DNA of 64,000 nt from Kitasatospora aureofaciens (GTDB taxonomy: Bacteria > Actinomycetota > Actinomycetes > Streptomycetales > Streptomycetaceae): the NCBI RefSeq assembly GCF_001188955.3, contig NZ_JPRF03000065.1, positions 62,001 through 126,000 on the forward strand, read 5' to 3'. Below, piece by piece: positions 11,943-20,214 of the stretch (positions are counted from its first letter, which is position 1; each line of letters begins with the position of its first letter). The translations under genes and the position numbers were made by a program. Below the pieces are notes generated by a model, which did no database searches, had not been told where the DNA came from, and was given only the letters and a program-made list of their open reading frames with translations.

Positions 11943-12353
11943 TCAGTCCTTCTTCGCGCAGTCCGCGCAGGTGCCGAAGATCTCCAGGGTGTGGGCGATG
12001 TCACTGAACCCGTGCTCGGCGGCGACCGCGTTGGCCCAGCGCTCGACCGCCGGGCCCTCGACCTCGACGGTGGCACCGCAGTGCCGGCAGACCAGGTGGT
12101 GGTGGTGCCCGCTGCTGCACCGGCGGTAGACGGCCTCGCCGTCGGCGGTGCGGAGCACGTCCACCTCACCGGCGTCGGCGAGCGACTGCAGGGTGCGGTA
12201 GACCGTGGTCAGACCGACGGAGTCCCCGCGGTGCTTGAGCAGGTCGTGGAGCTCCTGCGCGCTGCGGAAGTCCGCGATCTCGTCCAGGGCCGCCGAGACG
12301 GCGGCACGCTGCCGGGTCGAGCGGGCGCGCGGCGACGGGCCTGCGGTGGTCAC
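11943..12353 (-). CDS. zur: Zinc uptake regulator Zur (Fur family)
   Basis: Zinc-responsive repressor of 136 aa. It has an N-terminal winged helix (about residues 10-80, with TTVYRTLQSLADAGEVD). The C-terminal dimer domain carries the metal-binding HHHHLVCRHCG and a second Cys pair (FGTCADCAKKD), giving the structural zinc site. The start is GTG 12353 because a perfect AGGAGG lies 7 bases upstream. As the last gene of znuA-znuC-znuB-zur it identifies itself as Zur rather than Fur. It most likely represses this operon through the boxes upstream of znuA. Confidence 0.95.
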   Translation of the reverse strand: MTTAGPSPRARSTRQRAAVSAALDEIADFRSAQELHDLLKHRGDSVGLTTVYRTLQSLADAGEVDVLRTADGEAVYRRCSSGHHHHLVCRHCGATVEVEGPAVERWANAVAAEHGFSDIAHTLEIFGTCADCAKKD

Positions 12354-12388
12354 CGTGGGTCCTCCTGGGGTCGTGGGCGTCACGCACC

Positions 12389-13348
12389 TCATTGTGCCAG
12401 CCCGGCCCGCCGCTCCGGGGTGGTCGTGTCGGAGGAAGTCTTTTCCGGGGCTTGGCCGGGGTTTCGGCTTCGGCCCGGCCCCGGGATCCGGACGTCGCAG
12501 ACCTGCGGCCCCGGCTCGGTGCCGCCGCGGCGGTGGCGGCGGCGGGCGAGCGGGCCGGCGATCACGCTGAACACCGCGAAGACCGCGATGGCGAGCAGCA
12601 CGATGGCCGGGCCGGAGGGCACGTTGAGCTGGTAGGAGCCGGTGACGCCGGCCAGCGAGACCACCACGCCGAGCGCGATCGAGGCGGCCTGGGTGGCGGC
12701 GAAGGAGCGGGTGAGCTGCTGGGCGGCGACCACCGGGACCACCATCAGGGCACTGACCAGCAGCAGCCCCACCACCCGCATGGCGACGGTGACGGTGACC
12801 GCGGCCATCACGGCGAGCAGCAGGTTGAGCGTGCGCACCGGCACGCCGGTGACCCGGGCGAAGTCCTCGTCCTGGCAGATCGCGAAGAGCTGGCGGCGCA
12901 GGCCGACCGCCACCGCGATGACCACCGCGCCGAGCACCGCGATGGTGACCAGGTCCTCGGGGGCGACGGTGAGGATCGAGCCCCACAGGTAGCTCTCCAG
13001 GGAGCCGGCCCCGGCCTGGGCGGACACCGAGACCAGCAGCTTGCCGCAGGCCATGCCGCCGTAGAAGAGCATCGCGAGGGCGATGTCGCCGCGCTGGTTG
13101 CCGCGCGAGCGGACCAGTTCCATGGTGATCGCGCCGAGCACGCAGACCAGCACGGCCATCCAGACCGGGCTGGTCCGGAAGACGAAGCCGAGGCCGACGC
13201 CGGTCATCGCGACGTGGCCCATGCCGTCGCCCATCAGGGCCTGGCGGCGCTGCACCAGGTAGATGCCGACGGCGGGGGCGGTGATCCCGACCAGCACGGC
13301 GGCGAGCAGGGCCCGCTGCATGAAGTCGTAGGAGAGCATCTCGGTCAT
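12389..13348 (-). CDS. znuB: Zinc ABC transporter permease ZnuB
   Basis: Membrane subunit of a high-affinity zinc importer. The 319-aa protein has about eight to nine hydrophobic segments spread over residues 12-270, and the ABC-3 family signature (QRRQALMGDGMGHVAMTGVGLGF) near residue 35-55. The C-terminal tail of about 40 residues is hydrophilic and Arg/Pro-rich. It overlaps znuC by 4 bases (ATGA), indicating translational coupling. Confidence 0.95.
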   Translation of the reverse strand: MTEMLSYDFMQRALLAAVLVGITAPAVGIYLVQRRQALMGDGMGHVAMTGVGLGFVFRTSPVWMAVLVCVLGAITMELVRSRGNQRGDIALAMLFYGGMACGKLLVSVSAQAGAGSLESYLWGSILTVAPEDLVTIAVLGAVVIAVAVGLRRQLFAICQDEDFARVTGVPVRTLNLLLAVMAAVTVTVAMRVVGLLLVSALMVVPVVAAQQLTRSFAATQAASIALGVVVSLAGVTGSYQLNVPSGPAIVLLAIAVFAVFSVIAGPLARRRHRRGGTEPGPQVCDVRIPGPGRSRNPGQAPEKTSSDTTTPERRAGLAQ

Positions 13349-14109
13349 GCGAGCAGCCTCGGTGGGGTGAGGTCGGCGTGCGGGTGGACGTGGTCGTGGC
13401 CGGGCAGTGCGTGCAGGCCGGTGTTGGGCACGGGCGGGCCGTCGTGCGCGACGCAGCCGTCCCGCAGCACCACGGCGCGGTCGATCAGCGGCTCCAGCGG
13501 CCCGAGTTCGTGCAGGACGAGGAGGACGGAGGCGCCGCGCCCGACCTCGCTGCGCAGGGTGTCGGCGAGCACCTGCTGGCTGGCGGCGTCCACGCCGGCC
13601 ATCGGCTCGTCCATGATCAGCAGGTCGGGCGTGCCGACCAGGGCCCGGGCGATCAGCACCCGCTGCTGCTGGCCGCCGGACAGGTCGGCGACGCCGTCCC
13701 CGGCCCGGTCCAGCATGCCGACGGCGTCCAGTGCGCGGTCCACCGCGGCGCGGTCCCGGCGGCGGAAGGGCAGCAGCCGGTGCTGCGCCAGCCGTCCGGT
13801 GGAGACCACCTCGCGCACGGTGGCAGGGACGCCGGAGGCGGCGGTGGTGCGCTGCGGGACGTAGCCGATCCGGTGCCAGGCGCGGAAGGAGCCGTACGGG
13901 GTGCCGAACAGCTCCAGGGTGCCCTGCTCCAGCGGCACGGAGCCGATCACGGCCTTGACGGTGGTCGACTTGCCGGAGCCGTTGGCGCCGAGCAGGGCGA
14001 CGACCTCGCCCGGTCGGACGGTGAGGTCGACGCCGCGCAGCACCGGCCGACCGCCGCGCGAGGCGACGGCGTCACGGAGGCGGACGGCCGGGGGTATCGG
14101 GTCGGTCAT
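13345..14109 (-). CDS. znuC: Zinc ABC transporter ATPase ZnuC
   Basis: ATP-binding subunit that powers zinc import with ZnuB and ZnuA. In 254 aa it carries Walker A GANGSGKST (about 36-44), ABC signature LSGGQQQR (about 144-151), Walker B LLIMDEP with catalytic Glu, and the H-loop VLHELG. The C-terminal tail is His-rich (LHALPGHDHVHPHADL), which may add metal affinity. It is 12 bases from znuA and overlaps znuB. Confidence 0.95.
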   Translation of the reverse strand: MTDPIPPAVRLRDAVASRGGRPVLRGVDLTVRPGEVVALLGANGSGKSTTVKAVIGSVPLEQGTLELFGTPYGSFRAWHRIGYVPQRTTAASGVPATVREVVSTGRLAQHRLLPFRRRDRAAVDRALDAVGMLDRAGDGVADLSGGQQQRVLIARALVGTPDLLIMDEPMAGVDAASQQVLADTLRSEVGRGASVLLVLHELGPLEPLIDRAVVLRDGCVAHDGPPVPNTGLHALPGHDHVHPHADLTPPRLLA

Positions 14110-14121
14110 GGTGGTGTCCCG

Positions 14122-15102
14122 TCAGCTCGCGGGGGTGGGGGTGGTGCTCGGTGCGCCGAGGGCGGCCCGGAGGTTGGCCAGGTTCTGCTTCATGACGGTG
14201 AGGTAGTCGTCCTTGGAGGGGTCCTTGACGCCCTCCAGCGGGTCCAGGACGGCGGTCTTGAGGCCGAGGTCCTTGGCGACGGTGTCGGCGAGCTTGGGGC
14301 TGACCAGGGTCTCGAAGAAGATCGTGGTGACGCCGTTGTCCTTGGCGGCCTTCTGCACCTCGGCGAGGCGGGCCGGGGTGGGCTCGGACTCCGGGTCGAC
14401 GCCGTTGATGGCGACCTGGGTGAGGCCGTAGTGGTCGGCGAGGTAGCCGAAGGCGGCGTGGCTGGTGACGAAGGTCCTGGTCCTGGCGTCCTTCAGTCCG
14501 GCCTGGAACTCCTGGTCCAGGGCGGTGAGCCGGGTGACCAGCTCGTCGGTGTTCTTCCTGTAGTCCTCGGCGTGGGCGGGGTCGGCCTTGGCGAAGCCGT
14601 CGCCGACGCCCTTGGCGATCGCGGCGTAGCGGGCCGGGTCGAGCCAGATGTGCGGGTCGCCGGCCGGGCCCTTGCCCTGGTGGGTGTCGCCGCCCTCGGC
14701 GCCCTCGTCGAGGTGGTGGTCGACCAGCGGGCTGGCGGCGGTGGCGTCGATCTTCGTCCTGGCGGACGACTGGTCGACGGCCTGGTCGACGGTGGGCTGC
14801 AGGCCCTTGAGGTAGAGGATCGCGTCGGCCTTCTGGACGCCGGCGACCTGCTTGGCGGTGAGCTCCAGGTCGTGCGGCTCGACGCCGGGTGCGGTGAGGT
14901 CGGTGACCGAGACGTGGTCCCTGCCGATCTGCTGGGCCAGGAACTCCATCGGGTAGAAGGAGGCGACGACGTTCAGCTTGCCGTCCGTGCCCTTGGCGCT
15001 GCTGCTCCCGCCGCAGGCCGTGAGGGCCAGCGAGGCCGCGAGGGCGGTGGCGGTCAGGGCGATGGTGGTGCGGGTCCGGCGTCCAGGCAGTCCGATCATC
15101 AT
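14122..15102 (-). CDS. znuA: Zinc-binding lipoprotein ZnuA
   Basis: Extracellular, lipid-anchored zinc receptor for ZnuBC (cluster A-I family). The signal peptide has basic residues (GRRTRTT), a hydrophobic core and a lipobox LTAC before GGSSSAKG. A charged, His-containing loop (DHHLDEGAEGGDTHQGKG) and the DPHIWLDP motif provide zinc ligands; a third His is in TSHAAFGY. An upstream ATG at 15117 would add five residues, but those codons are exactly a Zur box, so ATG 15102 (MMIGLPGRR) or 15099 is preferred, probably on a leaderless mRNA. First gene of the znu-zur operon. Confidence 0.93.
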   Translation of the reverse strand: MMIGLPGRRTRTTIALTATALAASLALTACGGSSSAKGTDGKLNVVASFYPMEFLAQQIGRDHVSVTDLTAPGVEPHDLELTAKQVAGVQKADAILYLKGLQPTVDQAVDQSSARTKIDATAASPLVDHHLDEGAEGGDTHQGKGPAGDPHIWLDPARYAAIAKGVGDGFAKADPAHAEDYRKNTDELVTRLTALDQEFQAGLKDARTRTFVTSHAAFGYLADHYGLTQVAINGVDPESEPTPARLAEVQKAAKDNGVTTIFFETLVSPKLADTVAKDLGLKTAVLDPLEGVKDPSKDDYLTVMKQNLANLRAALGAPSTTPTPAS

Positions 15103-15116
15103 GACAATCATTCTCA
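15102..15116 (-). promoter_or_regulatory. Zur box 1 (proximal)
   Basis: TGAGAATGATTGTCA on the minus strand fits the streptomycete Zur operator pattern TGRNAAYGRTTNYCA. It overlaps the upstream candidate start codons of znuA. Confidence 0.75.
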
Positions 15117-15123
15117 TCTGAAT

Positions 15124-15138
15124 TGGAAATGATTGTCA
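15124..15138 (+). promoter_or_regulatory. Zur box 2 (distal)
   Basis: TGGAAATGATTGTCA, same pattern as box 1, centred 22 bp (about two helix turns) away. Probably covers the znuA promoter. Confidence 0.75.
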
Positions 15139-15198
15139 AATCACTCGGATGGGTGAACGGGAGGTGGCCATGGCTGGAGGGTGCCGGACGATACCGAT

Positions 15199-15229
15199 TT
15201 GAACCCCGTACCCGTCTGGCCGGTAACCT
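15199..15229 (+). promoter_or_regulatory. Candidate promoter of glyS
   Basis: TTGAAC (15199-15204) and TAACCT (15224-15229), spaced by 19 bases, resemble the principal sigma-factor consensus TTGACN/TANNNT and lie 65 bases before the glyS start. Confidence 0.45.
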
Positions 15230-15293
15230 GAGGTATTCGGGTACGCGCAACCAGCCGTGCCCTGACCGTGCCGTACGTACTGAAGAGAGCACT

Positions 15294-16676
15294 GTGGCCG
15301 CCGACAAGATCGACACGATCGTCAGCCTGAGCAAGCGCCGTGGCTTCGTCTACCCCTGCAGCGAGATCTACGGCGGCACGCGTGCCGCCTGGGACTACGG
15401 ACCGCTGGGTGTCGAGCTCAAGGAGAACATCAAGCGCCAGTGGTGGCGCGCGATGGTCCAGGCCCGTGAGGACGTCGTCGGACTCGACTCGTCGGTGATC
15501 CTGGCCCGCGAGGTCTGGGAGGCCTCCGGCCACGTCGCCACCTTCAACGACCCGCTGACCGAGTGCATGTCCTGCCACAAGCGCCACCGGGCCGACCACC
15601 TCGAGGAGAAGTACGAGGCCAAGCACGGCTTCCCGCCGCCGAACGGCCTCAAGGACGTCAACTGCCCCGACTGCGGCACCAAGGGCCAGTTCACCGAGCC
15701 CAAGGACTTCTCGGGCATGCTGAAGACCCACCTCGGCGTCACCGAGGAGGCCGCCGGCCTGGCGTACCTGCGCCCGGAGACCGCCCAGGGCATCTTCACC
15801 AACTTCAGGGCCGTCCAGACCACTTCGCGCAAGAAGCCGCCGTTCGGCATCGCCCAGACCGGCAAGAGCTTCCGCAACGAGATCACCCCCGGCAACTTCA
15901 TCTTCCGCACCCGCGAGTTCGAGCAGATGGAGATGGAGTTCTTCGTCAAGCCGGGCGAGGACGAGCAGTGGCACGAGTACTGGCTCCAGCAGCGCTGGGA
16001 CTGGTACGTCGACCTCGGCCTGCGCACCGAGAACATGCGCTTCTTCGAGCACCCGAAGGAGAAGCTCTCCCACTACGCCAAGCGCACGGTGGACATCGAG
16101 TACCGCTTCAACTTCGGTGGCAGCGAGTTCTCGGAGCTGGAGGGCGTCGCCAACCGCACCGACTACGACCTGCGGGTGCACAGCGAGGCCTCCGGCCAGG
16201 ACCTCAAGTACTTCGACCAGGAGAGCGGCGAGCGGTACTTCCCGTACGTCATCGAGCCGGCGGCCGGCCTCAACCGCGCCATGCTGGCCTTCCTGATCGA
16301 CGCCTACTTCGAGGACGAGGCGCCGAACGCCAAGGGCGTCATGGAGAAGCGCGTCGGCATGCGGCTCGACCCGCGCCTGGCCCCGGTCAAGGTCGCGGTG
16401 CTGCCGCTGTCGCGCAACGCGGACCTCTCCCCGAAGGCCCGCGGCCTGGCCGCCGACCTGCGCACCGCGTGGAACGTCGAGTTCGACGACGCCGGCGCGA
16501 TCGGCAAGCGCTACCGCCGCCAGGACGAGATCGGCACCCCGTTCTGCGTCACGGTCGACTTCGACACCCTCGAGGACAACGCGGTGACCGTCCGCGACCG
16601 CGACACCATGTCGCAGGAGCGCGTGTCGCTGGACCAGGTGAAGGGCTATCTGGCGGCCCGTCTGATCGGCTGCTGA
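15294..16676 (+). CDS. glyS: Glycyl-tRNA synthetase (dimeric, class II)
   Basis: Charges tRNA-Gly. The 460-aa single-chain form is the alpha2 type found in actinobacteria, not the alpha2beta2 enzyme. Class II motifs are visible: [13 protein letters not shown] near the start, motif 2 around [26 protein letters not shown], and the C-terminal anticodon-binding domain (about 360-455). A zinc-like insertion has CMSCHKRH ... VNCPDCG. Start is GTG 15294 ([18 protein letters not shown]) with an AGAGAG tract upstream. Divergent from the znu operon. Confidence 0.96.
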   Translation: MAADKIDTIVSLSKRRGFVYPCSEIYGGTRAAWDYGPLGVELKENIKRQWWRAMVQAREDVVGLDSSVILAREVWEASGHVATFNDPLTECMSCHKRHRADHLEEKYEAKHGFPPPNGLKDVNCPDCGTKGQFTEPKDFSGMLKTHLGVTEEAAGLAYLRPETAQGIFTNFRAVQTTSRKKPPFGIAQTGKSFRNEITPGNFIFRTREFEQMEMEFFVKPGEDEQWHEYWLQQRWDWYVDLGLRTENMRFFEHPKEKLSHYAKRTVDIEYRFNFGGSEFSELEGVANRTDYDLRVHSEASGQDLKYFDQESGERYFPYVIEPAAGLNRAMLAFLIDAYFEDEAPNAKGVMEKRVGMRLDPRLAPVKVAVLPLSRNADLSPKARGLAADLRTAWNVEFDDAGAIGKRYRRQDEIGTPFCVTVDFDTLEDNAVTVRDRDTMSQERVSLDQVKGYLAARLIGC

Positions 16677-16691
16677 GGCCGTACCCCGGGG

Positions 16692-16732
16692 AGCCCCCGG
16701 CCGTCCTCCTTCGTGGGGGGCGGGCGGGGGCT
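16692..16732 (+). terminator. Possible terminator after glyS
   Basis: AGCCCCCG (16692-16699) pairs with CGGGGGCT (16725-16732) around a G/C-rich loop, 15 bases after the glyS stop and before a convergent gene. Confidence 0.5.
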
Positions 16733-16749
16733 TCTGCTTGTGCGGAGCG

Positions 16750-17865
16750 CTACCGGCGGCCCCAGCGGGAGCGCTGGGCGCCCGGCAGGGCGGTCGGCAG
16801 GCCGGCGCTGCGCAGTGCGGCCAGGGTGGTGCGGTGGCGGCAGTCGTCGGCGAGCAGGGCGGCCAGCAGCTGCCCGTAGAGGTCCGGGCGGCCGTCCAGT
16901 GCGGCGGCCAGGCGCACCAGTTCGACCGTCGGGCGCAGGGTGGCCAGCTCGTGCAGCAGCAGGGTGGCGAGCGCGGGCGGCAGCTCCGTGGCGAGGCCGG
17001 CGAGGTCGGCGGTGGGGCGCCCGGCGGCCTGGCGCAGCAGGGTCCGGACGTCGGCGGGGCGGCCGTGCTGCTGGAGGCGGGCGGCGAGGGAGGTCAGCTC
17101 CGGTGTCGGGGCCGAGCCCCACTCCCAGAGCAGGGTGGCGCAGTCGGCGTGCTGCCCGGCCCGCTCCAGGGCGGCGAGCAGAGCGGGGACGGCGGATGCC
17201 GGGTAGGTCCGGAACGCGTGGAACAGCTCGGCGGCCTCCTCGGCCAGGCCCAGTTCGCGCAGCTCCGCCAGTACGGCGACCGCGTGCTCCGGGGCGCCAC
17301 CGGCGGCGGTGCGGGCCAGGCGGAGCGAGGCGCCCGTCGGGCCGCGCCGGGAGAGCATCCCGACCAGGAGCGCCGTGTCGGCGGGGGCGAGGCGGGCGGC
17401 GGCCTGGTTCAGCAGCTCCTCGGCCTCGGGGGAGGCGCCGCGCCGGTGAAGGCCGGTGATCCGCTCGCTGAGGGCGCCGAGGTCGGGCCGGGTCGGCGGC
17501 GGTGGCGTCGGGGCCGGGCGGGGCTGCGGCTCCGGGGGGAGCGGCGGTTGCGGGGGCCGAGTGGGCTGCGGGTGTTGCCGCTGTCTCAGGTGGGACTCCA
17601 ACTCATGGAGTTCGTCGCTCAGTTGGAGGCAGCGTGCGCCCAGGCCCTCGCGGAGGGTGCGGGCCTGGGCGAGCTGCCGCAGCAGGTCGCCGTCCGGGCG
17701 CCGGCGGCCCGGGGCCGCCCGTATCGCCTCGTTCAGCCGCCGTTCGCGCTGGCCCGCGTAGCGGCTCGCGCTGAGCAACTCGTCCAACTCTGCCCGGAGT
17801 TCGGCGGCCCGTTGCTCGCCCTCCGGCTGCTGGCCTGCGGATTCTTCCGTCGACCGCATGCGCAT
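16750..17865 (-). CDS. Coiled-coil/helical-repeat protein of unknown function
   Basis: About 371 aa from ATG 17865, which has GGGG about 5 bases upstream; ATG 17859 is also possible. Three regions can be seen: an N-terminal charged helix likely to form a coiled coil (about 1-95), a Pro-rich linker (PTRPPQPPLPPEPQPRP, about 97-125), and a long run of roughly 35-residue helical units (about 130-360) with recurring Leu/Ala patterns, such as ELGLAEEAAELFHAFRTYPASAVPALLAALERAGQ split over repeats. The units resemble HEAT/PPR-type solenoids. No signal peptide. A protein- or RNA-binding scaffold is a guess from architecture. Confidence 0.7.
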   Translation of the reverse strand: MRMRSTEESAGQQPEGEQRAAELRAELDELLSASRYAGQRERRLNEAIRAAPGRRRPDGDLLRQLAQARTLREGLGARCLQLSDELHELESHLRQRQHPQPTRPPQPPLPPEPQPRPAPTPPPPTRPDLGALSERITGLHRRGASPEAEELLNQAAARLAPADTALLVGMLSRRGPTGASLRLARTAAGGAPEHAVAVLAELRELGLAEEAAELFHAFRTYPASAVPALLAALERAGQHADCATLLWEWGSAPTPELTSLAARLQQHGRPADVRTLLRQAAGRPTADLAGLATELPPALATLLLHELATLRPTVELVRLAAALDGRPDLYGQLLAALLADDCRHRTTLAALRSAGLPTALPGAQRSRWGRR

Positions 17866-18092
17866 GATCGCCCCAACCTGTCCATCTGAACCCTGACTGC
17901 GGGCCATCCTGGCGTCGGAATGTGGCGAAGGAGTTACGGGAGCGCGACCAGTCCTACCCGAGTGATGTCAAGGAGCGTGCGGGGGGCGGCCGTTGCGCGA
18001 AGTGCGCCGGTCGGGCTCCGGGGGAGGGTCGCCCCGTGGTGCGGGCCGGGGGGTGGGGCCGGAGGCGCGGGCCGGGGGCGTGGCGACCGGCC

Positions 18093-18671
18093 TCAGTCGG
18101 CCAGCCGCGCCCGCGCCTCCATCAGTGCGAAGCCCAGCAGGTTCAACCCCCGCCACTCCAGCGGGCGTTCGGCCCGGATGTCGTCCGCGGCGAGCCCGAT
18201 GCCCCAGATCCGGTCCAGCGGGCTGGCCTCGACCAGGACGCGACCGCCGGTGCTCAGCAGGTACTCCCGCAGGGCCTCGTCCTGGCCGAACTTCGCGACG
18301 TTCCCCTCGACCACCAGGTCGAACCGGCCCGCCGTCCAGGTCTTCTCGTCGAAGCCCTTGACCAGTCGGCCCAGCTTCTTCGCCTCGGCGGGCGTACGGG
18401 CCTCCAGCACCCGCTGCTCGACGGCCTCGTCCCCGAACATCCGGGCCTTCCCGGCCATCATCCAGTGCTCGGCGGAGGCATACGTCACCCCGTCGACGGT
18501 GAACCGCCCGGGCCACCACTGGCTCAGGCACTCGTGCCGCACCGCACCGCCCTTGCGAACGGTGTGCCCCCAGAACATCACCCACTTCGGCCGCGCCCCG
18601 GCGGCCATCAGGGCCGCCAGTTCCTCGCGGTCACGGACGTCGGCGAGGTCCCCCACATGCTGCTTGCTCAT
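18093..18671 (-). CDS. NADAR-family protein (YbiA-like)
   Basis: 192 aa (ATG 18680 would add three residues). It matches the NADAR/YbiA domain: FWGHT, SQWWPGRFTVDGVTYASAEHWMMAGKA across several motifs, GFDEKTWTAGRFDLVVEGNVAKF, and DRIWGIGLAADDIRAE near the C-terminus. Family members hydrolyse N-glycosidic bonds in ADP-ribose- or riboflavin-pathway-type substrates, and some remove ADP-ribose from DNA guanine. Which reaction applies here is unknown. The gene is separate from neighbours and is not in an obvious operon. Confidence 0.9.
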   Translation of the reverse strand: MSKQHVGDLADVRDREELAALMAAGARPKWVMFWGHTVRKGGAVRHECLSQWWPGRFTVDGVTYASAEHWMMAGKARMFGDEAVEQRVLEARTPAEAKKLGRLVKGFDEKTWTAGRFDLVVEGNVAKFGQDEALREYLLSTGGRVLVEASPLDRIWGIGLAADDIRAERPLEWRGLNLLGFALMEARARLAD

Positions 18672-18743
18672 AATCGTCATTCTGACACAAAGGGTCGGGC
18701 GCCTGCCAACCCTTTGCCGGTGGGGTCCCGGTGATGTCGCCGC

Positions 18744-19877
18744 TCAGGCCTGCCGGGCGGCGGGGCCTCCGCTCCCGGCCGCGACCAACTCCAGCAGGCG
18801 GAGTCCGACTTCGGTGACCTCCTGCGGTGTCCAGTCCTGCGCCGGCCCTTCCAGGCTCACCTCGGCCATGGCGAGGCCGGGGGCGGCGTCGGTCCAATCC
18901 AGGAACCAGGTCTTCTCCTGCTCGGCGAGGGCGAGGGCGGCGGCGTTCAGGGTTTTCGCGGAGTGCGGCAGCCAGAGCTGGAACTCGTGGGTGGGTGGCG
19001 CGGCCGGGTGGACGCGGGCGCCGGGGAGGGCGGCCAGGGCGGGTACGAGCGTCGCGGCGTGGGCGGTGTAGCCGGCGAGCCGGGGGAGTTCGGTGTCCAG
19101 CCCGGAGAGTGCGGAGAGGGCGGCAGGCCACTGCTGGTAGAGCTGTCCGCCGTAGCGGTGGCGCCAGGTGCGGGCGTAGGCGGTGAGGGCCTTGTTCCCG
19201 GCCAGGGCGGCGCCGCTGATGCCGCCGAGGTCCTTGTAGAAGGAGACGTAGACGCTGTCGGCGAGCGCGGCGATCTCGTCGAGCCGTTTGCCGAAGTGGG
19301 CCGTGGTGTTCCAGAGCCGGGCGCCGTCGAAGTGCACCCGGGCACCGGATTCCCGGGCCGCGGCGGTGAGTTCGGTCAGCTCGTCCCAGGTGGGGAGGAT
19401 GTAGCCCGGGTCCCGCAGGGGGAGTTCGACCACCAGGGTGCCGAAGGGCTCGCCGAGGGCTCGGAGTTCCTCCGGCGTCGGCTGGCGCTGTTCGGTGGTG
19501 GGCCAGAGGCCGCGCAGGCCGGTGAGCTGGGTGTGGGCGTGGCGCTCGTGCCGCTCGATGTGGCTGAGCGGGTGCAGGGCGACGGCCCGGTTGCCGGCCC
19601 GCTCGGCGTGGTAGCGCAGGGCCACCTGCTGGGCCATGGTGCCGGTGGGGAAGAGGACCGCGTCCTCCGTGCCGAGGAGCGCGGCGGTGCGCTCCTCCAG
19701 CTCGCCGACCGGGCCGCCGTCGCCGTAGAAGTCGGGGCGGACGTCCGGCTCGACCGCGGCGGTGAGGGCGGTGAGCCGCTCGTGGATGGTGAGGGGGCGG
19801 CTGCCGGAGAGCAGGCGGGTGCACGCCCGTCGGGCCGCGCGCAGGCGCCCCCAGTCGATCTGATCGTCGTGGGTCAT
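18744..19877 (-). CDS. Threonine-aldolase-like PLP enzyme
   Basis: Fold-type I PLP enzyme of the beta-eliminating lyase/L-threonine aldolase family, 377 aa. Typical parts are DFYGDGGPVGELEERTAALLGTED (substrate-domain entry), LFPTGTMAQQVALR (phosphate-binding loop), HFDGARLWNT, and the PLP lysine in SFYKDLGGISGAALAG. The ATG at 19877 is taken because family similarity starts at DQIDWGRLRAARRA. Cleavage of L-threonine or another beta-hydroxy amino acid to glycine is likely; substrate preference cannot be read from sequence. It is divergent from the esterase gene at 20215. Confidence 0.87.
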   Translation of the reverse strand: MTHDDQIDWGRLRAARRACTRLLSGSRPLTIHERLTALTAAVEPDVRPDFYGDGGPVGELEERTAALLGTEDAVLFPTGTMAQQVALRYHAERAGNRAVALHPLSHIERHERHAHTQLTGLRGLWPTTEQRQPTPEELRALGEPFGTLVVELPLRDPGYILPTWDELTELTAAARESGARVHFDGARLWNTTAHFGKRLDEIAALADSVYVSFYKDLGGISGAALAGNKALTAYARTWRHRYGGQLYQQWPAALSALSGLDTELPRLAGYTAHAATLVPALAALPGARVHPAAPPTHEFQLWLPHSAKTLNAAALALAEQEKTWFLDWTDAAPGLAMAEVSLEGPAQDWTPQEVTEVGLRLLELVAAGSGGPAARQA

Positions 19878-20214
19878 CCGGCGATTCTCGGACGCCGTAC
19901 GACGGTCGGACCACCGGATTTCAGCAACGGCGGACTGGTCCGGAGCCGGCGGACGGGGCAGCGAACCGTCGGGCCGGCCCGCCGTCCGCCCTCCTGGGGA
20001 GCCGCCGAGAACCGTGCCGGGTCCGGCGGGGGCCGGGCGATGACCGCCTGCCGGCCCGACCTGGACGGACGTGGCCGTCGGGCCGACGGCGTCCCGGGGC
20101 TCGATCACCCACGTGCCGCCGCGGCGCGGGCGGCGCCGAGCCCTGGGGAGTGTGACACGGGTCACTGGAAAAGGGTGACACTGGGCTGTCGCGGACGGAC
20201 GTCAGGATCGGCTC
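19878..20214. other. Divergent intergenic region, 337 bp
   Basis: Holds no convincing gene. Near the right end it has GTGAC-N4-GTCAC (20152-20165) and a second GTGACAC at 20175-20181, just before the esterase start. These repeats could be operator sites, perhaps for the WYL regulator encoded downstream, but this is speculative. Confidence 0.4.

Noticed and set aside
15140-15293. T-box leader before glyS
   Set aside because: No T-box sequence or specifier loop is recognisable; a simple promoter explains the gap.
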